From the NCBI GenBank assembly GCA_947462925.1, contig CANHQP010000020.1:1-60982 (forward strand): a stretch of DNA of 60,982 bases, written 5' to 3'. Positions 9,025-18,600 of the stretch are shown piece by piece; position 1 is the stretch's first letter, and every line of letters starts with the position of its first letter. The notes beneath the pieces are model-generated. The model was given only the letters and a program-made list of their open reading frames with translations. It was not told the DNA's origin and searched no databases. A program made the translations under genes and the position numbers. The DNA comes from Flavobacteriia bacterium (GTDB lineage Bacteria > Bacteroidota > Bacteroidia > Flavobacteriales_D > Crocinitomicaceae).

Positions 9025-9593
9025 TTTTTCTGAAACAAGCCTTTCTTGTCTTTTGATTTTTTGGTGTCAACATCCCAATCGCGTTTGTTAATCAATACAA
9101 AACGCAAAGCGATGAAATAGGTATTGGTCAATTTAACTGTACTTGAAGGCGTTAAGAAATTATATCCAGTTTGTATGTGAAATTGAGTCAATTTAAAACC
9201 AACCACAGGTGCAAAACCAACACTTGTTTGCTTGAAGTCAGTGCGCATGATTAGATTTCCCCCATAAGTGAAGTTGAATCTTCCAAATTTGACCCAATAT
9301 CCAGCGTCGTAGCCCAACACATTGTGTGTGAAGTTGTAATTTACTCCGGTATGAATCGCTTGTGTTACCGGTTTTACGAGTTTCACTTTTTTGAATTGCA
9401 TTTCGCCTCCAACTTCTCCAACCCAATATAAACCGCGTTGAACACCAAAATAAGGTCCTGATTTGCGCACATGAATATCCATCCATTTGTCTTTTTGCGC
9501 CAAACTTCCAAGTTGAATTAAAGCCTGATTTTGCGCTGAAACTGTTTGAATTCCAAACCAAAACATCAAAAGTATCGCTACAATTTTATTCAT
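9021..9593 (-). CDS. Secreted/outer-membrane-like protein of unknown function
   Basis: The start at 9593 is preferred over an upstream in-frame Met because it gives a clean signal peptide (hydrophobic core ILLMFWFG with cleavage after VSAQ). The product is then 190 residues. The mature part has alternating hydrophobic/polar strands rich in Gly, Tyr and Phe, as in small outer-membrane beta-barrels, and ends in a Lys/Asp-rich tail. I do not recognise a family. The start overlaps the CvpA-like gene stop by 8 bases and the end overlaps the flavoprotein start by 4 bases, indicating an operon. Confidence 0.7.
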   Translation of the reverse strand: MNKIVAILLMFWFGIQTVSAQNQALIQLGSLAQKDKWMDIHVRKSGPYFGVQRGLYWVGEVGGEMQFKKVKLVKPVTQAIHTGVNYNFTHNVLGYDAGYWVKFGRFNFTYGGNLIMRTDFKQTSVGFAPVVGFKLTQFHIQTGYNFLTPSSTVKLTNTYFIALRFVLINKRDWDVDTKKSKDKKGLFQKK

Positions 9594-10224
9594 CTTTTTT
9601 TCCGTATTTTTGATAGACATCGTATAATTCTTTTCCATCTTCGGCATCAATTCCCAAGCTGTCCGCGATTTCTTTAGCTCGCAAAACTTGTTCAACTGTC
9701 AAATCTGTACTGTCGGATTGTAACGCGTTTTTTACAAAAAGGGTACTTTCTTTCAATGCAGGAATGGTGGTGGTTGAAACTTTTAATATTGGATTGTAAA
9801 GCAAGGATTTTTCTTTCATTGAAGGTGGTAAGAAATCTCCCTTTTCATCGTAAGATTCTAGTAAAACCAAGAAAACACTTACAAAATAAGTCATTTTCAA
9901 AACGGCAAAAACGATTCCAAAAGCTTTGTTTATTGGTGTTAAATTGGTGACTTTCACAAATTGCTCAATCATTTTTCCGGCGAAATACACCATCGCCCCA
10001 ATTCCCAAAAAGGTGATTGTGAAAGCAATGACAGGCAAATATTCAGAATCCCAACCGAGCGAATTTTTCATCCAATTGGCAGTCACATCTGAAAAGTGAA
10101 TTCCAGCATAAATTCCGACCAATAAAGCCAACAGTGTAAAAACTTCGATGATAATTCCATGCTGAAAACCTTTCCAAGCAGCGTATCCAAGTGGAATAAG
10201 AATAAGAATGTCAACAATACTCAT
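9586..10224 (-). CDS. CvpA-family membrane protein
   Basis: With the start at 10224 (MSIVDILIL, the usual family N-terminus) the protein has 212 residues; an upstream in-frame start would add 17 poorly matching residues. There are four predicted transmembrane helices in the first 130 residues, including the GYAAWKGFQHGIIIEVF stretch conserved in CvpA-type proteins. A soluble tail of about 80 residues follows. CvpA is linked in Escherichia coli to colicin V production and envelope stress, but its biochemical role is unsettled. It is the first gene of a three-gene minus-strand operon and is divergent from the radical SAM gene. Confidence 0.82.
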   Translation of the reverse strand: MSIVDILILIPLGYAAWKGFQHGIIIEVFTLLALLVGIYAGIHFSDVTANWMKNSLGWDSEYLPVIAFTITFLGIGAMVYFAGKMIEQFVKVTNLTPINKAFGIVFAVLKMTYFVSVFLVLLESYDEKGDFLPPSMKEKSLLYNPILKVSTTTIPALKESTLFVKNALQSDSTDLTVEQVLRAKEIADSLGIDAEDGKELYDVYQKYGKKDE

Positions 10225-10330
10225 GCTGTAAAGGTAATGAAATTGAACAAAATGAACCTTCAACCGTTGATTCAAAGAGCTAAAAAAGAAATGAATTAAT
10301 GATTTTATTCATTTGTAAGGATATGAATTA

Positions 10331-10359
10331 TTGATTGTCACTTCAAAGCTGTAATTTTG
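10331..10359 (+). promoter_or_regulatory. Putative promoter of the YgiQ-type gene
   Basis: A TTG at 10331-10333 is followed after 18 bases by TAATTTTG at 10352-10359, which fits the Bacteroidota TTG / TAnnTTTG arrangement. The expected transcription start falls at or within a few bases of the ATG at 10365, so the mRNA may be leaderless. Confidence 0.45.
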
Positions 10360-10364
10360 TACCA

Positions 10365-12254
10365 ATGGAAGAAAGACCGATAACAGATTGGTTGCCAATA
10401 ACGGCAAAAGAATTGGAAAAAAGAGGTTGGGACGAGTTAGATGTTGTCTTGATTTCTGGCGACGCTTATGTGGATCATCCCGCTTTTGGTACGGCTGTAA
10501 TTGGTCGTATCATTGAAAGTGAAGGATTTAAAATTGCCATCGTAGCTCAACCTAATTGGAAAGATGATTTACGCGATTTTAAGAAATTCGGAAAACCAAA
10601 ATATTTTTTCGGCGTTACTGCAGGTTGTATGGATTCGATGGTGAATCATTATACTGCCAATAAACGTTTGCGCTCGACGGATGCTTATACACCCGGAGGA
10701 TCAGCTGGTCACAGACCTGATTATGCGACTATTGTATATTCAAATATCTTGAAAGAATTGTATCCAGATGTTCCGATTTTAATTGGTGGAATTGAAGCAT
10801 CATTGCGTCGTGTTACACATTACGATTACTGGAAAGATCAACTTATGCCTTCCATTTTGGTAGATTCCAAAGCCGATTTATTGGTTTATGGAATGGGAGA
10901 TCAACCATTGCGTGAAATGTTACGCTTGTTGAAAAAAGGCGTTCCATTTTCTTCTTTGAAAACATTAAAACAAGTTGCTTTTTTACAAGATTCGTCTTTA
11001 GAATTGCCTAAAAATAAGCAATGGGAAACGGTTGAATTGGCCAGTCATGAAGTTTGTTTACAAGACAAAATTAAATATGCAGCCAATTTTAAAATTGTGG
11101 AAGTTGAATCGAATAAATGGGAAGCGAATCGCATCATTCAGCATGTTGGAGACCAAACTTTGGTAATCAATCCTCCATACAAAACAATGGAGGAAAAGGA
11201 AATTGATGAATCATTTGATTTGCCTTACACGCGCATGCCGCATCCGAAATACAAGAAGCGAGGCGCCATTCCTGCGTATGACATGATTAAATTTTCAATC
11301 AATATGCATCGCGGATGTTTTGGAGGATGCAGTTTTTGCACCATTTCAGCGCATCAAGGAAAATTCATTGCCTCTCGCAGTGAAAATTCCATTTTGAAAG
11401 AATTGGAGGAAGTTGTTTCTCACCCAGAATTTAGGGGTTACATTTCAGATTTGGGTGGACCATCTGCGAATATGTACAAAATGAAAGGAAAGGACGAAGC
11501 GATTTGTAATCGTTGTTCAAGTCCAAGTTGTATTCACCCGGTAATTTGTTCTAATTTAGACACTTCTCACAAACCGATGACGGAATTGTATCGCAAAGTT
11601 GATCAACATCCGAAAGTCAAGAAAGCATTTGTTGGTTCTGGAATTCGCTACGATTTATTGGTGGATGATTTCAATAAAAACAACGAAGATGGAAATCATG
11701 ACGAGTACATTGAGCAAGTAATTACGCGACATGTTTCTGGAAGATTAAAGGTGGCTCCTGAACATACTTCGGACGCAACCTTGCGTGTCATGCGCAAACC
11801 TTCGTTCAAGTATTTTCATAAATTCAAGGAAAAATACGACCGAATTTCTGAAAAACATGGCTTAAATCAGCAGTTGATCCCTTATTTTATTTCGTCTCAT
11901 CCAGGATGCGAGGAAGAAGACATGGCCAATTTGGCTGCAGAAACCAAAGATATGGGATTTGAATTGGAGCAAGTGCAAGATTTTACGCCAACACCAATGA
12001 CAGTTGCTGAAGTGATTTATTATTCTGGTGTTCATCCATATACTTTGAAGCCAATCAAAACGGTAAAAACGAAAGAGGAAAAATTGAATCAAAATCGTTT
12101 TTTCTTTTGGTACAAACGTGAGAATAGAGATTGGATCAAAAGTCGCCTACAAAAAGCAAATCGACCTGATTTAGCTGATAAATTATTGGGTGATGTGAAA
12201 CCGAAATCGAGTCATGTGCCGAAATGGTTGGAGGAGAAGAGGAGAAAGAAATAG
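10365..12254 (+). CDS. YgiQ-type radical SAM protein
   Basis: A 629-residue protein; the ATG at 10365 is chosen over a TTG at 10335. The radical SAM cluster motif CxxxCxxC is present as CFGGCSFC with cysteines at about 318, 322 and 325, which would ligate a [4Fe-4S] cluster and activate S-adenosylmethionine. The N-terminal B12-binding-like/UPF0313 region contains the SGDAYVDHP and SLRRVTHYDYW-type blocks. A further Cys group (CNRCSSPSC) lies about 60 residues downstream and may bind a second metal site. The YgiQ family is widespread with unknown substrate. It appears to be a single-gene transcript ending at a strong terminator. Confidence 0.88.
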   Translation: MEERPITDWLPITAKELEKRGWDELDVVLISGDAYVDHPAFGTAVIGRIIESEGFKIAIVAQPNWKDDLRDFKKFGKPKYFFGVTAGCMDSMVNHYTANKRLRSTDAYTPGGSAGHRPDYATIVYSNILKELYPDVPILIGGIEASLRRVTHYDYWKDQLMPSILVDSKADLLVYGMGDQPLREMLRLLKKGVPFSSLKTLKQVAFLQDSSLELPKNKQWETVELASHEVCLQDKIKYAANFKIVEVESNKWEANRIIQHVGDQTLVINPPYKTMEEKEIDESFDLPYTRMPHPKYKKRGAIPAYDMIKFSINMHRGCFGGCSFCTISAHQGKFIASRSENSILKELEEVVSHPEFRGYISDLGGPSANMYKMKGKDEAICNRCSSPSCIHPVICSNLDTSHKPMTELYRKVDQHPKVKKAFVGSGIRYDLLVDDFNKNNEDGNHDEYIEQVITRHVSGRLKVAPEHTSDATLRVMRKPSFKYFHKFKEKYDRISEKHGLNQQLIPYFISSHPGCEEEDMANLAAETKDMGFELEQVQDFTPTPMTVAEVIYYSGVHPYTLKPIKTVKTKEEKLNQNRFFFWYKRENRDWIKSRLQKANRPDLADKLLGDVKPKSSHVPKWLEEKRRKK

Positions 12255-12275
12255 ACTTACATTTATTTAAGATAA

Positions 12276-12311
12276 AAAAAATAGCCATTTCTATCGAGAT
12301 GGCTATTTTTT
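12276..12311. terminator. Bidirectional intrinsic terminator
   Basis: A perfect 13-bp stem (12276-12288 with 12299-12311, core ATAGCCAT/ATGGCTAT) encloses a 10-base loop. It is flanked by A on the left and T on the right, so it can terminate both the plus-strand YgiQ-type gene and the convergent minus-strand lipoprotein gene. Confidence 0.85.
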
Positions 12312-12331
12312 GTCCTAGTAGATTAGTTTAT

Positions 12332-12838
12332 TTACTTTCTTTTTTTACTAAAAGGATTCATAGGTTCTTTCGGTTCTTCAACCGATGTAGGAACAACGAT
12401 GTACTTATCTTTATCTTTTGTGATTGTGTATAAAGTATTATTTAAAGTAATTAAAGCTGGACTATCTTTTCTTCCGTCTGTTGTTACAAAAGATTCAAGT
12501 TTACCTCCTTTAAAAAACATAAATGCAGTTTGCTCTTTGCCATTGTAAACCTCTGTTCCTGTTGTTTCTCCCCCTCTAGAGTTTATGATTTTAGGATTTA
12601 CTTTTCTCTCAACAAACTTATATTTGTAAGTGTAAATTGTGTAACCGTCTATTTGAGTACTCAAAATATTGTAAGGTTTAGAACCTACCAAAGAAATTAC
12701 TTCTTCAATTGTTGAACCTAATTTAATTTGGTACAAATTTTCAACAGAAGTAAATTTTGCTACCTGAACAGATTTACAAGATGAAAGTGTTAAAGCACAG
12801 AATAAAAATGCGCTCAAAATTGTCATAATTTTTTTCAT
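12332..12838 (-). CDS. Small lipoprotein, possibly SmpA/BamE-like fold
   Basis: A 168-residue protein with a lipoprotein signal peptide: a basic MKK start, hydrophobic stretch, and lipobox LSSC with the lipidated cysteine at residue 21. The stretch YQIKLGSTIEEVISLVGSKP resembles the start of SmpA/OmlA (BamE-like) domains, in which Gly-x-T/S begins a helix. The rest is beta-rich (YTYKYKFVERK; AFMFFKGGKLESF). The C-terminus is basic and Pro-rich. The function is unknown; the fold match is by eye only. Confidence 0.7.
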   Translation of the reverse strand: MKKIMTILSAFLFCALTLSSCKSVQVAKFTSVENLYQIKLGSTIEEVISLVGSKPYNILSTQIDGYTIYTYKYKFVERKVNPKIINSRGGETTGTEVYNGKEQTAFMFFKGGKLESFVTTDGRKDSPALITLNNTLYTITKDKDKYIVVPTSVEEPKEPMNPFSKKRK

Positions 12839-13179
12839 AATTTTTGCGTTGTCGCCACTTTAATTAACATATCCGTTTTTTGACATGGGTTCTGGACTCC
12901 ATTACTTTTTTAATAAGGTCGTTTGAAAATGAATAATGTCCCGAATATTTTTGAAAAATAATCAATGTGGAATTGCACACGTACGATAGCATACACAAAA
13001 TGGATGTTATTTAATTGAAAAACAATAACTTTATGGAAAAAATGGAGAAAAGGAAAAAGTGGAATTTTAAGGCTCAATTACAATTCTTGAATTGTAGTTA
13101 TTATTTTTGCCTTACGATTTCTCAGGTATTGGTTTTATCAAAGATAATTGGGTTTGGTTGTATTTCTGCATCAAGGATC
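12839..13179. other. AT-rich intergenic stretch with no supported gene
   Basis: No convincing ORF was found on either strand. A palindrome-like sequence TACAATTC-TT-GAATTGTA lies at 13079-13096. Systems with a DUF6922-type gene often have an AbiEii-type toxin downstream, but no full toxin gene is present in this stretch, where it would be expected on the minus strand. Confidence 0.4.
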
Positions 13180-13482
13180 TTAATAATTCCAGTGTGTTTG
13201 GTTCGACTGTTTGAAGTTGTAACATCTAAATTTTGTTTTAGGAATAGAAAAATAGGCAGAACAAAAACTCAACGTTCTTTCATCTAAATTTTTTATTTCG
13301 ACGATTATTGATTTTAATTTTTCAATGCCATAATAATTCTTTACGGCTCTAAAATCATCCAATGTTCCTCTTGTAAGTACTCGTTCTGTGATAAATAGTG
13401 AATGTATTTGAGAATCAATCTCCTCAAAATTCACATCCCAAAAAAGCGATTTGGACAAACTATTTTTTACATCAACATGCAT
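13180..13482 (-). CDS. DUF6922-like small protein (orphan)
   Basis: A 100-residue protein that recalls the DUF6922 group: the LFWDVNFEEID start, the ERVLTRGTLDDF motif, the central LKSIIVEIKNLDERTLSF helix pair and the terminal SIPKTKFRCYNFKQSNQTHWNY block. By my recollection this family often precedes an AbiEii-type nucleotidyltransferase toxin in Bacteroidota, possibly as an antitoxin-like or accessory partner. No toxin gene follows here, so it may be a solitary survivor. It is divergent from the hipBA pair. The family assignment is from memory and was not searched. Confidence 0.55.
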   Translation of the reverse strand: MHVDVKNSLSKSLFWDVNFEEIDSQIHSLFITERVLTRGTLDDFRAVKNYYGIEKLKSIIVEIKNLDERTLSFCSAYFSIPKTKFRCYNFKQSNQTHWNY

Positions 13483-13602
13483 AATTCAAATGTATGATAA
13501 ATTTTTTAATAATTGGAAAAGTTGTTTTCAAATCAAGCGCGGTCAGTCATTAATTTTCGTGGTTCGACTTATTGAAAAAATAAATGGCGTTTTGTTTTAT
13601 AA

Positions 13603-13614
13603 CTAATATATTAG
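13603..13614. promoter_or_regulatory. Candidate HipB operator palindrome
   Basis: CTAATATATTAG is a perfect 12-base palindrome about 20 bases upstream of the putative -7 element of hipBA. HipB-type antitoxins repress their own promoters by binding such palindromes. Assignment as operator is inference from position. Confidence 0.4.
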
Positions 13615-13634
13615 CTATTTTATATATTATTTCG

Positions 13635-13642
13635 TACATTTG
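13635..13642 (+). promoter_or_regulatory. Putative -7 promoter element of hipBA
   Basis: TACATTTG matches TAnnTTTG and sits 18 bases before the hipB start codon at 13661. Confidence 0.5.
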
Positions 13643-13660
13643 GTTAATATTTTAGCCCAA

Positions 13661-13942
13661 ATGAATCCATATTCTTTAAGTAAATATCCTTCTGATGTGT
13701 TGCTTGAGCTTGCTCAAAAGGCGAAGAAATTGAGAAAAAGCAAAAAAATGTCTCAGGCTGATTTGTCGAAAAGGGCGAATCTATCTTTGGGAAGTTTAAA
13801 ACGCTTTGAACAAACGGGACAAATTTCCTTGGAATCTTTATTGAAAATTTCATTTATTTTGGGGCGTTTAGAAGAGTTTGATTTGCTTTTCAAGCGGGAT
13901 GAAATGGAAGAAATCGAGAAATTATTTAAGGAAGATATTTAG
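13661..13942 (+). CDS. hipB: HipB-like XRE-family antitoxin
   Basis: A 93-residue DNA-binding protein; the ATG at 13661 is used rather than an upstream TTG at 13640 that overlaps the promoter. A helix-turn-helix of the XRE/Cro class covers about residues 25-65 (SQADLSKRANLSLGSLKRFE, then ISLESLLKIS). It should bind and neutralise the downstream HipA kinase and repress the operon promoter. It is followed by hipA after 9 bases. The usual order antitoxin then toxin is kept. Confidence 0.85.
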   Translation: MNPYSLSKYPSDVLLELAQKAKKLRKSKKMSQADLSKRANLSLGSLKRFEQTGQISLESLLKISFILGRLEEFDLLFKRDEMEEIEKLFKEDI

Positions 13943-13951
13943 AGAGCATAA

Positions 13952-15172
13952 ATGAAAGTTGATAAGGTAAAAGTTTCATTGGATTTTGGTACTTCACAAA
14001 TTGAAGTTGGCACGTTGCGTGCGCAAAATCAGCAAATTTACTTTCGCTTTTCTCCCTCTTTTTTAGAATTAAATTTAGAGATTTCGCCTTTCAAATTGCC
14101 CAAAACGAAAGAGATTTTACTTTGTCCAAGGGATCCTTTTGATGGATTATTTGGTGTGTTCAACGATTCCATACCAGATGGCTGGGGGCGGTTGTTGTTG
14201 GATAGAAAGTTAATCGAATTGGGTGAAAATCCGAAAGAAATCAGTACGCTTGACAGGCTCTCATTTTTGGGGAAAAATGCAATGGGAGCGCTAATTTATG
14301 AGCCAATTACAAATGCTTCACAACATCAAATTGCAGCAATTGATTTGGATTTAATTGCCAAAGAATCTGCACTGATTTTAAATGAAGGAAGCGCTCATTT
14401 TTTGGATGAATTGTATCACTTAGGTGGCAATTCTGTTGGTGCAAGACCTAAAATTATTGTCAATTTAGACAATGTTTCGAAACAATTTCATTTGAATGAA
14501 ACGAAAAACAGTACCCCTTGGATTGTTAAATTTCCAGCTTTAAACGATTACCAAGATATTGCGAAAATAGAATACGCTTATTACCTAATGGCGAAGCATT
14601 GCGGCATAGAAATGAGCGATTCTCAATTATTTATTAGTGCCAGTGGAAAGACATTTTTTGGCACGAAACGCTTTGATTTTGATGGATTAAAGCGGCTACA
14701 TTTACATTCGGCTTGTGGCTTGTTGCATGATAATTTTCGTTTTAGCACGCTGGATTATGGTCATGTAATGGATGCTGCCAATAAATTAGAAAACAACATT
14801 TTGGCTTGCGAAAAGGTATTCCGTATAGCGGTATTCAATGTTTATGCTTTGAATATGGACGACCACAGTAAAAACATTGCTTTTTTGATGGATGAAAAAG
14901 GTACTTGGAAATTGGCACCAGCTTTTGATTTGACATTCTCGCCCTCACCAGGCAATTTTCAAAGTTTATCCGTTGCTAATGCATATCAAAAAGTCAATGA
15001 GAAGGATTTGAAAAGACTCGGAAAGCTTTTTCAAATTGAAAATTGTGAAAGAATCATTGAAGAAGTAAAATCTACTTTAGCAAATTGGAATGACTTTGCT
15101 TTTGATTTAGAAATGAATGATAAGATTCAAAAGCTTGTTTATAAATCTATACAGGAAAAAATAAAAAATTAA
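13952..15172 (+). CDS. hipA: HipA-family serine/threonine kinase toxin
   Basis: A 406-residue kinase toxin of the HipA family. Escherichia coli HipA phosphorylates glutamyl-tRNA synthetase and induces growth arrest and persistence; the target here is unknown. The N-terminal subdomain holds SIPDGWGRLLLDR (73-85). The flexible P-loop-like SVGARPK lies at 161-167. The catalytic NMDDHSKN is at 301-308, with the metal-binding Asp in APAFDLT at 322-328. All key motifs are intact, so the toxin should be active. The paired antitoxin gene is immediately upstream. The thioesterase gene 15 bases downstream may be read through from this operon. Confidence 0.9.
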   Translation: MKVDKVKVSLDFGTSQIEVGTLRAQNQQIYFRFSPSFLELNLEISPFKLPKTKEILLCPRDPFDGLFGVFNDSIPDGWGRLLLDRKLIELGENPKEISTLDRLSFLGKNAMGALIYEPITNASQHQIAAIDLDLIAKESALILNEGSAHFLDELYHLGGNSVGARPKIIVNLDNVSKQFHLNETKNSTPWIVKFPALNDYQDIAKIEYAYYLMAKHCGIEMSDSQLFISASGKTFFGTKRFDFDGLKRLHLHSACGLLHDNFRFSTLDYGHVMDAANKLENNILACEKVFRIAVFNVYALNMDDHSKNIAFLMDEKGTWKLAPAFDLTFSPSPGNFQSLSVANAYQKVNEKDLKRLGKLFQIENCERIIEEVKSTLANWNDFAFDLEMNDKIQKLVYKSIQEKIKN

Positions 15173-15187
15173 TCTAAATAAAATCCC

Positions 15188-15664
15188 ATGCAAGACAAAA
15201 TAACTTTTCAATTTGTAAGCGAGCCTTCTGATGTCAATTTTGGCGGTAAAGTGCACGGTGGTGCTGTGATGAAATGGATAGATCAAGCGGCGTACGCTTG
15301 CGCTTCTACTTGGGCGGAAGGTTATTGTGTAACAGTTTACGTAGGAGGAATTCGCTTTTATCAACCGATTCAGATTGGGAATTTGGTCAAAATTATGGCT
15401 CGCGTGATTTACACAGGATCGTCAAGTATTCACATTGCTGTAGATGTTTTTTCTCGCAAAATGTCAGATGCAAAATTTGTAAAAACAACGCATTGCGTGA
15501 TTGTTTTTGTGTCTGTCGATGAAGAAGGTAAACCTAGACCAACGAAGAAATTTGTTCCTGATACAGAGCGAGAAAAACACATGGAACAATATGCAAAGAG
15601 ATTGATGCAATTGCGTCAAGACATTGAGGTGGAAATGTCGCCGTTTTTGAAAGATTATATGTAA
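15188..15664 (+). CDS. Hotdog-fold acyl-CoA thioesterase
   Basis: A 158-residue cytoplasmic thioesterase of the YciA/BACH type. The N-terminal block FGGKVHGGAVMKWIDQAA (about 19-36) carries the HGG loop and the helix with the catalytic Asp typical of the hotdog fold. The block GGIRFYQPIQIGNLVKI forms the second conserved strand pair. It is expected to hydrolyse acyl-CoA esters; chain-length preference cannot be read. It lies 15 bases after hipA and ends 11 bases from the convergent helicase gene stop. Confidence 0.88.
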   Translation: MQDKITFQFVSEPSDVNFGGKVHGGAVMKWIDQAAYACASTWAEGYCVTVYVGGIRFYQPIQIGNLVKIMARVIYTGSSSIHIAVDVFSRKMSDAKFVKTTHCVIVFVSVDEEGKPRPTKKFVPDTEREKHMEQYAKRLMQLRQDIEVEMSPFLKDYM

Positions 15665-15675
15665 TCTTTACATCG

Positions 15676-18600
15676 CTACAATTCGTATTGAATTTTCCAT
15701 CCACGTTTCGTTAAAACATCGTGTGTTGTTACTAATTCTCTCGCATCGTTTATTTTATCAGTTACTTGAGAAATCGAAAGCTGGTTGTTTTTTTTGATTT
15801 TGACTTGGAGATCGTAAGGAAATTTTAACGGCATATTTTCAATTTCATTTTCCAATTGAATCAAATAGTAACGCAATAAATTGATTGATTCGTTGGTGCT
15901 TAATTCTAAATCTTTGGAGGTGATTGAGCTGAAAAAATGAATCGACTTTTTGGACCTTGTTAGTAAAACATTTAATCTCTTGGAGCCATTTTTTTGATTC
16001 AAAGGTCCAAAGCGCTTGTGAAATTCGCCAATTTCATTTTTAGCGTAACCTAAGCTGATAATCAAAATGTCGCATTCGTCTCCTTGAACTTGTTCCAAAG
16101 CTCTGTAAAATCCTTTACCTTCTGCTGTGTTTTGGTTGATTTTTTGCTGTGTAGCAGTTGAAAGCTCTTTCCAAATGCACTCAAGTTGTTGTTCTGAAAA
16201 AGCAACAATTCCTAGTGTCTCTTTCACATCTATTGATTTTTCAATCAGATCAGCAACAGCTTTAGCTTCTTCCACATTTTGACGGTCAATGAATCGCCCA
16301 TTTTCAATGAAATGTAAATTTAAAGGTTGCTTATTTTCAGCTGACGAAGGATAAGCAATCAATTCATTTTGGTAAAAATACCTGTTTGAAAATGAAATTA
16401 GTGCAGGATGATTACTTCTGTAATGATGTTTTAAAGTTGTTTTTGGATAATAATAATTGGCTTGGTGCAATAAATCAACTCCGGTGATTGCACTGGCAAA
16501 ATAATTGCTTGGTGACATTTGTTGTTCATCACCAGCAATTATTGTTCTTTCTGCTCTTTGGAGAGAGCCCAGTGCATTGGAAAGAGGAATTTGGCTTGCT
16601 TCGTCAAATATTACCCATTCAAAAAGTGATTGTTCCATCGGAAAAGTGACTGCAACTTGAGCTGGAGTGCTCAACCAAATAGGTGTCAAAACTTCAATCC
16701 AAACTCTGGCTTCACTATTCAATAGTTCTCTGATTGTTTTGTGCTGTTTTGATTTTGCAAACTCCTTGACCAAAATTGATTTTCCGATTTTTAATTTAGC
16801 TTTTAGTGCCTTTTCTTCTGGTTTTAATTTCCCACTTGCAGTTCTCAATATTGAATTTAATTGTTCAAATTTTTGTGTTTGCTGAAAATAAATTTCATTA
16901 CCAAATAAGAACATCTCTTCTTGTTCCGATTGAATGATTTTTTCAATTTTTTCCAATAAAGTGTCACCATCAAACTTTGCCAGTTCTGGCCATTTTGATT
17001 CAAAATTTACCCAATGACTTTTAAGAATTTTTCGGGCAATTTCTTCCGGGGAATTAGAGGTGATTATTAGTCTATAAATATTTGAATTTAAATTAATTAA
17101 TGTGTTTTTTTGTAAAATTACAGCCTCAATATTTTGTTCTAAATGAATTAAATCTCTAAGTGTTATTTTTTCTACATCGTAAAATGATATGTTTTTGATT
17201 TTTTGGTGAAAATTTTGTAATTCGTTTGCCGCCAAAATAGCCTCTCTTCTTTTGTTATTATCTATTGATAAAGCAAGGTTTAATTCGTTTGATTTTTCAT
17301 TTTCAAGTTGCTTTACGATGTAGCTAATACTTTCAATTTCTAAGGCAGGTCTTTCAATACCAAAATTCAAAAATTGTTCCTTTAGTTTTTGAATTTCTTC
17401 TGCAAGTACTAAACATTTTAACCAATTTTCTATGGCAATTTGGGGAACAATATTTTTGTCTTTAAGACATGTTTTGATTTGTTTTTCTGCTTTTCTTTTG
17501 GTCCACCAAGTGCCAGTTAACTGGCTTTTCCAAGATTCAATTTGACTTATGTTGGGCTTTTCGAGCCAATTCTTCTCTTCTGAACTTATTAGAAGATATT
17601 CAGCTTCCTTTGTGATCCATTTTGTTTTTAATTTTTCAAATTTGTTTTGGTCTTTTTTGGAAGTAAATACAGAAGCATATTTTTTGTAAGATTCATTTTC
17701 AATGATTTGGAATCTTGGTATCTGTCTGATAATTTGCACCAATTCTCCTACTGTTTCAATTTCAAATTTTTGAGCGAATTTTTCAAATTGTAGTTTTAGC
17801 TGTCTGATTTCTTGATCTAAATGTAGATATTCGCGCAATGCATTTTGATTTAAAAAATGTATTTTGTCAAATCCACCCCAAATTGAATAAAGTTGTTCAA
17901 TCGCTGATTTTTGTTCAAGCCAAACTTTGATTTCAGGTACAGCTGAAGAATATTCTACTCTTTCTAAATCATTGTTTTTAAGTAAATTTTTAAATGCTTC
18001 TAGACTTATGCCTCCGATGAGGTTTTTAGATAACATTTTATCAATTGTCAGTTGAAGTTGTGCCAACAATTGCTCTGAAAGTAGAAGGTTTTTTGGGAGC
18101 TTTTCGTTTTTAATTTCTAATTTATCCCAAGTGGTTTTCAATTTTTGGATAAAGTCATGAGATTTGATTTGACCTTGAGAGATGAAGGTAAAATCATCTA
18201 AATTGTATTTGCTCAATTTTTTAACCAACACTTCCAATGCTGCTTTTTTTTCGGAGACAACCAAATTCATCTTTCCAGCAAAAAGAAGCTTTGCCAGAAG
18301 ATTGGTCAAAACTTGAGATTTTCCTGTTCCAGGAGGACCTTGAATGACGAGATTTCCTGTTTTGATTTTTTCGAAAACTTGCAGTTGGTCTTTGTCTATG
18401 GAAACTAGATTATAATTTGTTAGGGTTTTGATCTTTACTTGATTTTCAAAATCTTCTCCAAGAATTTCCTTGAGTAAATGATTTTTTTCTTGGTTTTTTA
18501 ATGCTTCTAAATCTTTGACAATTTGGTATCTGTGGTGATGAAAGTTTCCGATATATTTAAAATTTTCAACAGTAAATTCCAATTCATTTTGATTCAAAAA

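Noticed and set aside
13015..13287. Plus-strand 90-codon frame opposite the DUF6922-like gene
   Set aside because: It is antisense to a better supported gene, and its composition is atypical for a protein here.
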